Shown: piece after piece, positions 52,181 through 60,348 of the stretch
Layout: the number at the start of each line of letters is the position of its first letter
Numbering within the stretch: the first letter of the stretch is position 1
Origin: Pseudomonadota bacterium
Lineage (GTDB): Bacteria; Desulfobacterota; Desulfobacteria; Desulfobacterales; RPRI01
Reading direction: 5' to 3'
NCBI GenBank assembly: GCA_018817425.1
Contig: JAHITX010000001.1
Span: 62,001 to 126,000 of the forward strand
DNA: 64,000 nucleotides
Position numbers and translations under genes: made by a program
The notes under the pieces: generated by a model
Database searches by the model: none
What the model was told of the DNA's origin: nothing
What the model saw: the letters and a program-made list of their open reading frames with translations, nothing else

Positions 52181-53050
52181 ATGAAAGAGTTGGTAATAAT
52201 CAGTGGTAAAGGCGGCACCGGAAAAACCAGTATTGTTTCAGCCTTTGCCTCACTTGCCGAAAATAAAATTCTATGCGATGCGGATGTGGATGCAGCCGAT
52301 CTCCATCTTATAACTGCCCCGGATATTCAACAACGAAATGATTTTAAAGGCGGCTGCAAAGCAGTTATTGATGAAAAATTCTGTACCGAATGCGGTTTGT
52401 GCCGGGATCTGTGCAAATGGAATGCTATAAATGATGATTTTGTTGTAAATGATTTAGAATGCGAAGGCTGCGGTGTTTGTGTTTATTTTTGTCCTGAAAA
52501 GGCTATCGAGTTTCCGGTACAAACCTGCGGTGAATGGTATATTTCCGAAACCCGGTTTGGGCCTATGGTTCATGCCAGACTGGGTATCGCTGAGGAAAAT
52601 TCCGGAAGGCTGGTAACGCTTGTGAGGCAGGAAGCCAAAAAGCTTGCGGAAAAAAACAGCCTTGATTTAATTATTACGGACGGGCCACCGGGCATAGGGT
52701 GTCCTGTCATTGCTTCCATTGGTGGTGCATCAGCCGTTCTGATTGTTACCGAACCTACAGTTTCAAGCCGGCATGACATGGAACGTGTTGCGCAGTTAGC
52801 CGCACATTTTAAGGTGCCGGCCATGGTATGTGTAAATAAGTTCGATCTTAATCAAGAAGAGACTCAGGCAATAGAAAAGTATTCGGAAAGCATGGGAATG
52901 GCTGTTCTGGGCAAAATTCCCTTTGATAATGCAGTAACTAAATCAATGGTACAGGGAAAAACGGTTTTTGAATATGATAAAGATTCGATATCTGCCCAAG
53001 CGATCATGACGATTTGGAAACAAATAAGTAAATATTTAAACGACAATTAG
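52181..53050 (+). CDS. MinD-family ATPase with inserted 2[4Fe-4S] ferredoxin (second copy)
   Basis: 289 aa from the ATG at 52181 (GGGGGA just upstream; the longer ORF from 52106 is a shadow of the preceding gene). Walker A SGKGGTGKTS, DADVDAADLHL, ferredoxin motifs CTECGLCRDLC and CEGCGVCVYFCP, then IITDGPPGIGCPV. It is a tandem paralogue of the preceding gene, 14 bases after it, and probably acts as a heteromeric partner. Confidence 0.93.
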   Translation: MKELVIISGKGGTGKTSIVSAFASLAENKILCDADVDAADLHLITAPDIQQRNDFKGGCKAVIDEKFCTECGLCRDLCKWNAINDDFVVNDLECEGCGVCVYFCPEKAIEFPVQTCGEWYISETRFGPMVHARLGIAEENSGRLVTLVRQEAKKLAEKNSLDLIITDGPPGIGCPVIASIGGASAVLIVTEPTVSSRHDMERVAQLAAHFKVPAMVCVNKFDLNQEETQAIEKYSESMGMAVLGKIPFDNAVTKSMVQGKTVFEYDKDSISAQAIMTIWKQISKYLNDN

Positions 53051-53103
53051 TAAACCAGATTGAAATAAGTAAATTAATTTAAATTATGGAGGGTTTTTAG
53101 CAA

Positions 53104-53487
53104 ATGGAAAATGGAAGAATAGCAATTCCGTCAATGGAAGCAGGCGGTCTTGATGGCCAGCGTTCCGGTCATTTTGGTCATTGTGATGTGTTCACATTGA
53201 TCGATGTGGAAGATGGAAAAATAAAGAGTGTAAGTACTGTTCCCAATCAGGAGCATGTCCAGGGTGGGTGTATGGTGCCTGTTAATATTCTGGCGGGACA
53301 TAAAGTGAATGCTCTTGTTGTCGGCGGAATAGGAATGCGCCCTCTGATGGGTTTCAGACAGGTGGGCATTGATGTTTATCATGATGATACCAGGGCTGAA
53401 ATAAGACCGGTTGTGGAAGATTTAATCGCAGGCAAACTGCCTGTCATCAGTGATAAGCAGGTCTGTGGCGGAGGTGGGGGCGGTTGA
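53104..53487 (+). CDS. NifX-like protein (ORP-type) with Gly-rich tail
   Basis: 127 aa, NifX/ORP domain: IAIPSMEAGGLDGQRSGHFGHCDVFTLIDVEDGKIKSV, GGCMVPVNILAGHKVNALVVGGIGMRPLMGF. The C-terminus ends VCGGGGGG. Proteins of this size and fold bind mixed Mo-Cu or Fe-Mo-type clusters in the ORP family; cluster binding here is inferred. It follows the second MinD-ferredoxin gene by 53 bases. Confidence 0.87.
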   Translation: MENGRIAIPSMEAGGLDGQRSGHFGHCDVFTLIDVEDGKIKSVSTVPNQEHVQGGCMVPVNILAGHKVNALVVGGIGMRPLMGFRQVGIDVYHDDTRAEIRPVVEDLIAGKLPVISDKQVCGGGGGG

Positions 53488-53553
53488 TCTAAGGAATAAT
53501 TAACCGGAGCAATATCTGTTAAAAGATAAAATCAGAAGCAGGGAGATCAAATA

Positions 53554-53913
53554 ATGAAAATAGCTGTAACATCTGCCGGAATGGATCTGGATTCGCAGGT
53601 TGATCCTCGCTTTGGAAGGGCAGCCCACATACTTCTTGTGGATTCGGAAACCTTTGAGTTTGAGGTGCTGGATAATAAGGAGAATATTAATGCTCTCAAA
53701 GGTGCCGGCATTCAGGCGGCAAGTATGGTAAGCCAAAAAGGCGCAAAGGTTCTGCTTACCGGATTTTGCGGTCCCAATGCTTTCAAAACACTCAGGGCTG
53801 CAAAAGTCGGCGTGGCTAATGATGCCTCAGGATCGGTTAAAGATGCTGTTAAGGCATATCTTGACGGAAAGCTACCATTAGCAGATAACCCGAATACCGA
53901 AGGCCACTGGTAG
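53554..53913 (+). CDS. ORP-like NifX-domain protein
   Basis: 119 aa, the closest in length to the ~12-kDa orange protein. It reads MKIAVTSAGMDLDSQVDPRFGRAAHILLVDSETFEFEVLDNKEN, then GAGIQAASMVSQKGAKVLLTGFCGPNAFKTLRAAKVGV. The fold fits binding of a heterometal cluster. The third NifX-like gene in the cluster. Its own spectral or metal properties cannot be read from sequence. Confidence 0.9.
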   Translation: MKIAVTSAGMDLDSQVDPRFGRAAHILLVDSETFEFEVLDNKENINALKGAGIQAASMVSQKGAKVLLTGFCGPNAFKTLRAAKVGVANDASGSVKDAVKAYLDGKLPLADNPNTEGHW

Positions 53914-53928
53914 GTATAAGAGGTTCTT

Positions 53929-54312
53929 ATGTTAAAATTATTGCTGGTTACTGCAACTAAAGAAAACTTTTTCGATTTTGCTAAAGAAATAGAAAAGCAA
54001 AAAGATGTTGAAGTTTTATGGGCTGACTTAGGCCAAAAGGCGCTGGACATGGTTTCTGTCAGTCCTGTCGACCTAGTTGTTGCAGATGAAAACTTAAAAG
54101 ATATGACCGGATTGCAGTTAGCTTTACGATTGCTTTCCGTTAATCCGATGGTTAATTGTTCAGTCGTAAGTTCTCTTGATGCTAAACAATTTCACGAAGC
54201 AAGCGAAGGGCTCGGTTTGATATCGCAACTACTGCCCCGACCTGTTGCAGAACAAGCGGTTGAACTGCTTGTACGCTTAAAAGAAATAAAAAATCTTACC
54301 TTAAAAATATAA
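53929..54312 (+). CDS. Degenerate response-regulator receiver-like protein
   Basis: 127 aa, 16 bases after the ORP-like gene. Alternating beta/alpha pattern of a receiver: KLLLVTATKENFFDFAKEIEKQKDVEVLWADLGQKALDMVSVSPVDLVVADENLKDMTGLQLALRLL. An Asp equivalent to the phosphorylation site may be that in VVADENL, but the acidic pocket at the first strand (usually DD) is missing and the conserved Lys before helix 5 is absent (LLPRP). It is probably a non-phosphorylated pseudo-receiver, perhaps a structural partner in the ORP set. Confidence 0.65.
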   Translation: MLKLLLVTATKENFFDFAKEIEKQKDVEVLWADLGQKALDMVSVSPVDLVVADENLKDMTGLQLALRLLSVNPMVNCSVVSSLDAKQFHEASEGLGLISQLLPRPVAEQAVELLVRLKEIKNLTLKI

Positions 54313-54374
54313 AATTTTATCAGATATGATTCATAACTGAGTTCATGGTTGGATTAAATATGGAGGAAGTATTA

Positions 54375-54740
54375 ATGAATATTGCTGTGTTAAGCTGTAA
54401 AAATATTAAGGATGAAACCTGTCTGGGATGTCAACGCTGCCTGATGGCTTTTGATAAAAAAGAAGGTGAATTTGAAAGATATAAAGGCAGTGATGCCAAA
54501 TTAAGGGCTCTTTTGCATTGCGGAGGATGTCCTGGCACCTCACCGATAGTGCGTCTTGTAAATTTGAAAGCATGGATGGGACTAACAAATGAAAAAATTG
54601 ATGCCGTACATATAGGTACATGCCTTTTAGATAATTGTCCGTACAAAGATACAATTATATCGAAAGTAAAGGCAAAAGCCGGTGTTGATGTAATTGAGGG
54701 CAGTCATCCTTATAGACCTGTTAATATTTTTGGGGCCTGA
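54375..54740 (+). CDS. CGGC domain protein
   Basis: 121 aa from the ATG at 54375 (GGAGG eight bases before; earlier in-frame ATGs at 54345 and 54360 lack such a site). Cys-rich: CKNIKDETCLGCQRC, then LLHCGGCPGTSPIVRLVNLKAW (the family's CGGC motif), then IGTCLLDNCPYKD. Probably a metal- or Fe-S-binding domain. It ends the + strand run after the ORP-like genes. Confidence 0.87.
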   Translation: MNIAVLSCKNIKDETCLGCQRCLMAFDKKEGEFERYKGSDAKLRALLHCGGCPGTSPIVRLVNLKAWMGLTNEKIDAVHIGTCLLDNCPYKDTIISKVKAKAGVDVIEGSHPYRPVNIFGA

Positions 54741-54815
54741 AGAAAGATAATTTTACAAGTCTTTTCTTGTGTGATCGATGTTAATGTAATATTATTATTT
54801 CGTTTTTCTATTCTA

Positions 54816-54954
54816 GGCTTCTTGAAAAAATACCTCTTTTGCGCGATTTTGCGTGAGGTTTGATTTCAATTTTTGAAATACTTTATGTATTCTTGTGATT
54901 GAATATCTCACCTTTTGTTAACCTCAGCAAAACCGGACATTTTTCAAAAGCCTC
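54816..54954. mobile_element. Second MITE-like family element (139 bp)
   Basis: Ends are imperfect inverted repeats (AGGCTTCTTGAAAAAATACC and the complement of ACATTTTTCAAAAGCCTC). The interior (TTTGAAATACTTTATGTATT) resembles the core of the GAGCCA-ended elements (CTCGAAATACTTAATGTATT). It lies just before the CoADR-like gene. No clean target duplication. Confidence 0.7.
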
Positions 54955-54979
54955 AATCCAAACGAAATAAGGAGTAGAA

Positions 54980-56662
54980 ATGTCTGATATAAAACTTCGA
55001 GTATTAGTTATTGGCGGTGTTGCCTGCGGGCCCAAGACAGCATCGAGGCTGAAACGACTCCTCCCGGATTCTGATATAACAATTATAGAAAAGGGAGGCA
55101 TTGTTTCTTACGGAGCCTGCGGCTTGCCTTATTATGTTGAGGGTTTATTTGAAAGAGTTGAAATGCTCACCGAAACCCCGGTTGGTGTGGCACGAACCCC
55201 GGCTTTTTTTGAAAAAGCAAAAGGTGTTAAAGTCCTTACAGGAAAAGAAGCAATTGCAATCGATCGGAAAAATAAAACCGTTGAAGTAAAAGATCTGGCT
55301 AGCGGAAAAACAGATAAAATGAAGTACGACAAGCTGGTGCTGGCAACCGGCGGTTATCCATTCAGGCCCCCCATTCCCGGCGTTGATTTGAAAAATGTCT
55401 GGTTTATCAGGCAACCTGATGATGCGGATACAATTGTTAAACAAATCGAAGCTCAGAAATTAAAGCGTGCTGTTCTTATCGGAGCGGGATTTATCAGTAT
55501 TGAGATGTCGGAGGCTCTTGTTAAAAAAGGCCTTGATGTAACAATGGTGGAAATGGAAGATCAGATAATGCCTGCCATACTGGATAAAGATGTGGCAATG
55601 TTTGCTGCAAAGCATCTGCGTCAAAAAGGTGTAAAACTTATACTGTCCGAGACTGTTAAGGCTATAGGTGGTAAAGGAGCTGTTTCATCGGTTGATACGG
55701 ATAAACAAAGTCTGCCTGCCGATCTGGTTGTTGTTGCGGTGGGTACCAGACCGAATGATAAACTTGCAAAAGATGCCGGTTTGCAATGCATGGATAAAGG
55801 CGGTATCGTAGTAAATGAATATTGCAAAACAAGTGATGAAAATATTTATGCAGGGGGCGACTGTGTAGCATCCCATTATGTTAATAAAACTGTGGGAAGT
55901 CCGCTTTATGTTCCCTTGGGATCTACTGCAAACAAGCATGGCAGGGTTATTGCCAATCATATTGCCGGGAATCCTACACCTTTTAATGGTATTGCCTGTT
56001 CCAGCATAGTAAAAGCGTTTGATTATACTATAGGGCGAACAGGGCTTACGGAAAAACAGGCACGGGCATTAAAGCTTGATGTTGAAACCACCGTATGGGC
56101 AGGCCCTGACAAACCGCATTTCATGCCTGATGCCAAACCTTTTATAATAAAAATGATAGCTTCTAAACGTGACAGAAAGCTTTTGGGAATCCAGGTTGCC
56201 GGACTGGGGGAAGGCGCAAAGCGCTTGGATGTTGCTGCTAGTGTTATACTTTTGGGCGGGAACCTTGATCAGCTTGCAGATGTTGATTTTGCTTATGCTC
56301 CGCCATATGGCCCGGCACTTGATCCGCTTGCAACCTGTGCTCATCTGATGATTAATAAACTGGATGGGATAGCTGCCGGTATTTCGGCTTTTAAGGCCAA
56401 AGAACGTATTGAAAAGGGAGATGTAGTATTGCTTGATGTCCGCATGCCGGATGAAGTTGCTGCCATGCCTTTTCCTTACGAGGTGCTTAATATACCGCTT
56501 GGAGCTTTGAGAGAAAAAGCAAATACTCTTCCTAAAGATAAAGATATTATTACTTTCTGCAAAATAAGTTTAAGAGGTTATGAGGCTCAAAGAATTTTAA
56601 ATGCGGCAGGTTTTAGCCGGGTATCTTATATCGAAGGTGGTATAGTAAGCTGGCCCTTTTAA
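54980..56662 (+). CDS. CoA-disulfide reductase-like flavoprotein with C-terminal rhodanese domain
   Basis: 560 aa. N-terminal FAD motif VIGGVACGPKTASRL, the redox-active Cys in VSYGACGLPYYVEG, NAD(P) motif RAVLIGAGFISIEMSEALV at about residue 157, and ENIYAGGDCVASH closing FAD. The dimerisation domain follows, and from about residue 465 a rhodanese domain (GDVVLLDVRMPDEVAAMPF..., active-site FCKISLRGYEA). This is the CoADR-RHD type, which reduces CoA-persulfide or sulfane sulfur with NAD(P)H. It lies between two mobile elements and may be linked to the ORP-like cluster. Confidence 0.92.
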   Translation: MSDIKLRVLVIGGVACGPKTASRLKRLLPDSDITIIEKGGIVSYGACGLPYYVEGLFERVEMLTETPVGVARTPAFFEKAKGVKVLTGKEAIAIDRKNKTVEVKDLASGKTDKMKYDKLVLATGGYPFRPPIPGVDLKNVWFIRQPDDADTIVKQIEAQKLKRAVLIGAGFISIEMSEALVKKGLDVTMVEMEDQIMPAILDKDVAMFAAKHLRQKGVKLILSETVKAIGGKGAVSSVDTDKQSLPADLVVVAVGTRPNDKLAKDAGLQCMDKGGIVVNEYCKTSDENIYAGGDCVASHYVNKTVGSPLYVPLGSTANKHGRVIANHIAGNPTPFNGIACSSIVKAFDYTIGRTGLTEKQARALKLDVETTVWAGPDKPHFMPDAKPFIIKMIASKRDRKLLGIQVAGLGEGAKRLDVAASVILLGGNLDQLADVDFAYAPPYGPALDPLATCAHLMINKLDGIAAGISAFKAKERIEKGDVVLLDVRMPDEVAAMPFPYEVLNIPLGALREKANTLPKDKDIITFCKISLRGYEAQRILNAAGFSRVSYIEGGIVSWPF

Positions 56663-56675
56663 ATGTAATATAAGA

Positions 56676-56863
56676 GAACCACTTTCAAAACGTTTCAGTT
56701 TGGTCAAGCTCAATGCGGGCGAAAACTTCAACCACAGGAATACATTAAGTATTTCGAGGATAGCGCTAAAGGTTAGCGCTTATGCTTCACTACGTGTCAC
56801 TTCGTGCGAGATTTGAGCCCAACGCTTAAGATCGGCCAAAATGGGGCGTTTTGAAACTGGCTC
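56676..56863 (+). mobile_element. MITE-like element copy 8 (188 bp)
   Basis: Forward orientation (GAACCACTTTCAAAACG... to ...GAAACTGGCTC), the largest copy. The internal insert is extended by ~24 bases relative to the 164-bp copies. Flanks do not show a clear 4-bp duplication. It lies directly after the CoADR-like gene. Confidence 0.87.
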
Positions 56864-57293
56864 AACCAGATATATCAATTTGGACCATCGCATACGAAAA
56901 GATCATATTTTACGAAAAATCAATCGACTTATTGATTTTGATTTCACAATATTTACCAATAAGAACTCACCTTTGTCGGCCTGCTGGAATTTATTTAAAT
57001 TATACCGAAGTAAAAATAAATGCCTGATATTTTTCAGCTCATTTTTTAGTTTTTATAAAATTAGGGGTTTGGGCAACAGCCCGTCAAGATGTGACACCAG
57101 TCTTTCTAACGCTTTATGGTGAAAAGTAAGAATTACGGCTTGGGAGTGAGCAGTTGTTAACAGAATTCTTTACAACTCAATACATATGCTGTATAACGTA
57201 CAATGTTTCATCCATAAAGTTGTAGTCTTTTTAGTTTTAAAAAAACTGTGATTACGGTAATGAACATTGATTACAGGTCAGAAATGATTCTTC
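56864..57293. other. 430-base region without a recognised gene
   Basis: AT-rich with no ORF that looks coding. It ends at the sigma-54 promoter at 57294. Confidence 0.6.
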
Positions 57294-57309
57294 AGGCACA
57301 GTTTATGCT
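57294..57309 (+). promoter_or_regulatory. Sigma-54 promoter of the RHH-PilZ gene
   Basis: AGGCACAGTTTATGCT: GG at 57295-57296 and GC at 57307-57308 are separated by exactly ten bases. The -24 half (GGCAC) is full consensus and the -12 half is ATGC. The predicted start is ~57320, about 35 bases before the ATG at 57355. Confidence 0.65.
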
Positions 57310-57354
57310 CTCTTGTATCAGTACTATATTTTTTTTGAATATTAAGGCATTCTC

Positions 57355-57843
57355 ATGAAAAAAGACAGCCTCATATCTTTTCGTGTCAGCAAGGATTTAC
57401 ATGAATCCCTGGCTCGAGTTGCAAAAGAAGACCAGCGATCTTTATCGTCAACGATTGAAATGGCTCTGACCAAATACCTGAAAGAGAGGAGGGTCTTCCA
57501 AGGTGTTAAAAAAGAAAAACGTCAATATCCGAGAAAAACCCTTGCCGTTCCGGCTGTGATTAGTCAACAGGAGCACGAACAAATGGGAATAGGAGCCATC
57601 TCAGAGATTTCTCTTGGTGGTGTAAAGCTTTTAATTTCCAAAGATTTCAAGAATCAAATCCTGATCGATTCGCAAGGTTCGAAATTTGAGCTTGTTTTCA
57701 ACTTGCCTGCTGAAAACAAGCCTATAAGATTGTCCTGTGAGTCAAGCCGAGTTGTTGATGCCAAAGACAGCCTTCATGTCGGAGCCTTCTTTGTTGATGC
57801 TGATTTTAAGAGCTATAAAGCACTCCAAACCTACCTTATGTAA
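57355..57843 (+). CDS. Ribbon-helix-helix/PilZ fusion protein
   Basis: 162 aa. Residues ~5-45 are an RHH (CopG/Arc-type) DNA-binding domain (ISFRVSKDLHESLARVAKEDQRSLSSTIEMALTKYLKE). Residues ~55-162 are a PilZ domain: the cyclic-di-GMP switch RxxxR is present as RQYPR, while the second motif (D/N)xSxxG reads EISLGG, so Glu replaces Asp/Asn. The fusion suggests a c-di-GMP-responsive DNA-binding protein, inferred. It is preceded by a sigma-54 promoter at 57294. No partner gene is adjacent. Confidence 0.82.
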   Translation: MKKDSLISFRVSKDLHESLARVAKEDQRSLSSTIEMALTKYLKERRVFQGVKKEKRQYPRKTLAVPAVISQQEHEQMGIGAISEISLGGVKLLISKDFKNQILIDSQGSKFELVFNLPAENKPIRLSCESSRVVDAKDSLHVGAFFVDADFKSYKALQTYLM

Positions 57844-57898
57844 TATCTTGTTTTAATCTGTTCCTATATAGTGTCCATCCGTGAGCCTAAGGATTTGG

Positions 57899-58036
57899 AT
57901 ATCAAGACAGCACCTTGAGCGGTTAACCGAGGAAACAAAAAGCTATCGTAAATTGGTTTTAAAAACTCAAAAGGATTTGCCGGCGGATCATGTCAAGAAT
58001 TGGTCTGTGACGATCAAGAAAAGTGCTGTGTTTTAG
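57899..58036 (+). pseudogene. C-terminal-like fragment, unrecognised
   Basis: A 45-codon stretch without a start codon reads ISRQHLERLTEETKSYRKL..., ending KNWSVTIKKSAVF and stop. It looks coding by residue use but has no family match I can name. It lies between the RHH-PilZ gene and selB. Confidence 0.25.
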
Positions 58037-58090
58037 CAGAGAATAAACCCTGCCGTCACATAGAATTTGCGCATCCTTCTATGTCAGGTT

Positions 58091-60001
58091 TTAAGCTTTT
58101 CTTAATTTTCTGATATCTCCTATACGTATCGTAACATTTTTTGAGTCAAAATATTCCAGAAGCGGTATCAGGTATTTTCTGGATGCTCCTGTCATATCCT
58201 TAAATTGCGGGGTTGTCATTTCCTCGTTTGCTTTTAAGAATTCAACCACCATGTTTTTAAGATTATTGATATTCTCGGAATGTATATAAAAATCTTCCTT
58301 GATCTTGACGATAACACCCTCATTCACAAGAAGCATAAGCACATCTTTTGCTTTTGCAGAATCAATCTTAAGTTCTTCTATCAAATCTTTGAGGAAGGGG
58401 GGGGTAAGAACGCCTTTATGATATATTTCAATGATTTTAGTTTTTATACGGCTCTGATCTTCACCAAGCGAAACCTTATGACCTTGACGGCGAACCATAT
58501 CCTCATCAAGTTCAATTTCTTTTTCTTTTATCATCTGATTGATAATCAGGTTGAAAAACTTCGGGTTTAAAAAATCCGGCATTTTGGATTTAAGTTCTTC
58601 TTTGGGCATTCCGGCTTTAAGCGGATTTGCTTTGTGATAAGCATCAAGAGAATTGGTAGTATCAAGTTTTAGATCATTTAAAACATCCTGATGAAGATAT
58701 ATCCTGTTTTCTTTATCGGCTAAAATAATACTTTTTTTGGACAAAAGATTTTGGAGATTGCTGTCAAGCTGCTTTTCGGAAATATTTGTCATGACCTTCA
58801 ACTCTGAAATAGAAGCGCCTTTGAAACCGGATTGAGCGACATAGTACGATACCAGGTCTTCAGGCAAAAGGTCTGAAAGGCTTTCAAGACCTTTGGTAAT
58901 TTCCGCCTTAAACCTCTTATGCTTTATGGGAACCGGATTAAGAATTTGCCCGCCTGCTATTGTCCTTACAGGAGAAACACTTCTTAAAACGAATCTGTCG
59001 TCTTTTACAACCGCAACCGGAGTATCGAGCCTGAGTTGGGCAACAGCATCTTCTCCGGGAAGAAGCTCTTCCCTGTCGAGTAAAATAAGATTGCCGGGGA
59101 TTTCACTTGTACCGGCATGAAATCTGACGCGAGTGCGGTTTTTAACGGGTTTCTTATTGCTTGATAAATAGTTCAGGGAAACATCTAACATAAAAGTCGA
59201 AATAAGCGCTCCGGGAGTTGAAACAATTTCACCCCGGTTAACCGAAGCCTTTTCAAGACCCTGAAAATTAATGGCTGTTCGCATACCGGCTATAGCTTCT
59301 GTTACGCTTTCGTTATGAACTTGAATCCCGCGAACTTTGGAAGTTGTGCCCGAAGGATATATCATAATCATATCCCCCACCTGAACATGACCTGATATCA
59401 GCGTGCCTGTAATAACAGTACCAAACCCCTTCATACTAAATACCCTGTCAACAGGAAGCCGAAAAAGCCCCGATGAAGAACGACCTGGGATTTTTGGGCT
59501 TATTTCGGAAAGTACTTTTATAAAATCGTCAACTCCTTCTCCGGTTGAGGCAGATACCGGTACAACAGGAGCATCGTCTAAAAAAGTTCCTTTTACAAAT
59601 TTTTTTATATCATCTGTTACAAGCTCCAGCCATTCTTCATCAACAAGATCAATCTTGGTCAATACAACAATTCCATATTTTATACCCAGAAGCTGGCATA
59701 TTTCCATATGCTCTTTTGTCTGTGGCATCACTCCTTCATCTGCGGCAATAATCATTGCAACAATATCTATCCCTGTCGCTCCGGCAACCATATTTTTAAC
59801 AAATTTTTCATGGCCGGGCACATCCACAATTCCGATTCTTATACCGTTTGGAAGATCCAGCCAGGCAAACCCAAGCTCTATGGTTATTCCACGTACTTGC
59901 TCCTCCTTAAGCCTGTCGGTATTAATACCGGTCATAGCTTTTACAAAGCTTGTTTTCCCATGATCAATGTGTCCTGCCGTCCCAAGAACAATCTGTTTCA
60001 C
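58091..60001 (-). CDS. selB: Selenocysteine-specific elongation factor SelB
   Basis: 636 aa from GTG at 60001, with AAGGAG upstream. G1 GTAGHIDHGKTS, G3 DVPGHE and G4 TKID are all present in the first ~130 residues. The EF-Tu-like domains follow (GFGTVITGTLISGHVQVGD, RVRFHAGTSEIPGNLILL). The C-terminal ~220 residues contain winged-helix domains that bind the SECIS RNA. It delivers Sec-tRNA to UGA codons. selA, selC and selD are not in the window, and no in-frame UGA selenoprotein was found here, so the targets lie elsewhere. Confidence 0.95.
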   Translation of the reverse strand: MKQIVLGTAGHIDHGKTSFVKAMTGINTDRLKEEQVRGITIELGFAWLDLPNGIRIGIVDVPGHEKFVKNMVAGATGIDIVAMIIAADEGVMPQTKEHMEICQLLGIKYGIVVLTKIDLVDEEWLELVTDDIKKFVKGTFLDDAPVVPVSASTGEGVDDFIKVLSEISPKIPGRSSSGLFRLPVDRVFSMKGFGTVITGTLISGHVQVGDMIMIYPSGTTSKVRGIQVHNESVTEAIAGMRTAINFQGLEKASVNRGEIVSTPGALISTFMLDVSLNYLSSNKKPVKNRTRVRFHAGTSEIPGNLILLDREELLPGEDAVAQLRLDTPVAVVKDDRFVLRSVSPVRTIAGGQILNPVPIKHKRFKAEITKGLESLSDLLPEDLVSYYVAQSGFKGASISELKVMTNISEKQLDSNLQNLLSKKSIILADKENRIYLHQDVLNDLKLDTTNSLDAYHKANPLKAGMPKEELKSKMPDFLNPKFFNLIINQMIKEKEIELDEDMVRRQGHKVSLGEDQSRIKTKIIEIYHKGVLTPPFLKDLIEELKIDSAKAKDVLMLLVNEGVIVKIKEDFYIHSENINNLKNMVVEFLKANEEMTTPQFKDMTGASRKYLIPLLEYFDSKNVTIRIGDIRKLRKA

Positions 60002-60348
60002 AGATAAAATATCTCCTTAAGTTTATTGCATAAAAAAACAGAACATAAAGCTGCTGTTATGTTATCATGACAATCCTGCTAAAAATATATACTATGTATT
60101 AATAATTTTATGAAGCAAAATGATCATTTCAGATTTAAAATATACAGATGCATATAGCAAGGTTAAAGCATCATATTTAATATAAAATTATATAAAGGAT
60201 TTATTAACACCTTAAAACATGTTACACTTAAAACCAATAAAATTATATGTATGCAAAAATATATTTTCAGGTTAAGCATAGCAACATACTTGCATTTAGC
60301 CAAAACCATATATTCTCCAAAGTCCTTAATTTGCAGGAGAAATTTTTT
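60002..60348. other. 347-base intergenic region
   Basis: AT-rich, no recognisable gene; presumably divergent promoters for selB and the response regulator. The 34 codons of open frame upstream of 60349 lack a ribosome site and are not assigned. Confidence 0.55.

Noticed and set aside
55160-55260. TGGCACG inside the CoADR gene as a sigma-54 promoter
   Set aside because: It is followed by GG, not GC, at the ten-base spacing and lies within a coding sequence.
57899-58036. Functional small gene
   Set aside because: It has no start codon or ribosome site; retained only as an unrecognised fragment.
58091-60001. Selenoprotein genes expected near selB
   Set aside because: I checked the gene ends and neighbours for an in-frame UGA with continuing homology and found none in the window; nor is selC or selA visible.
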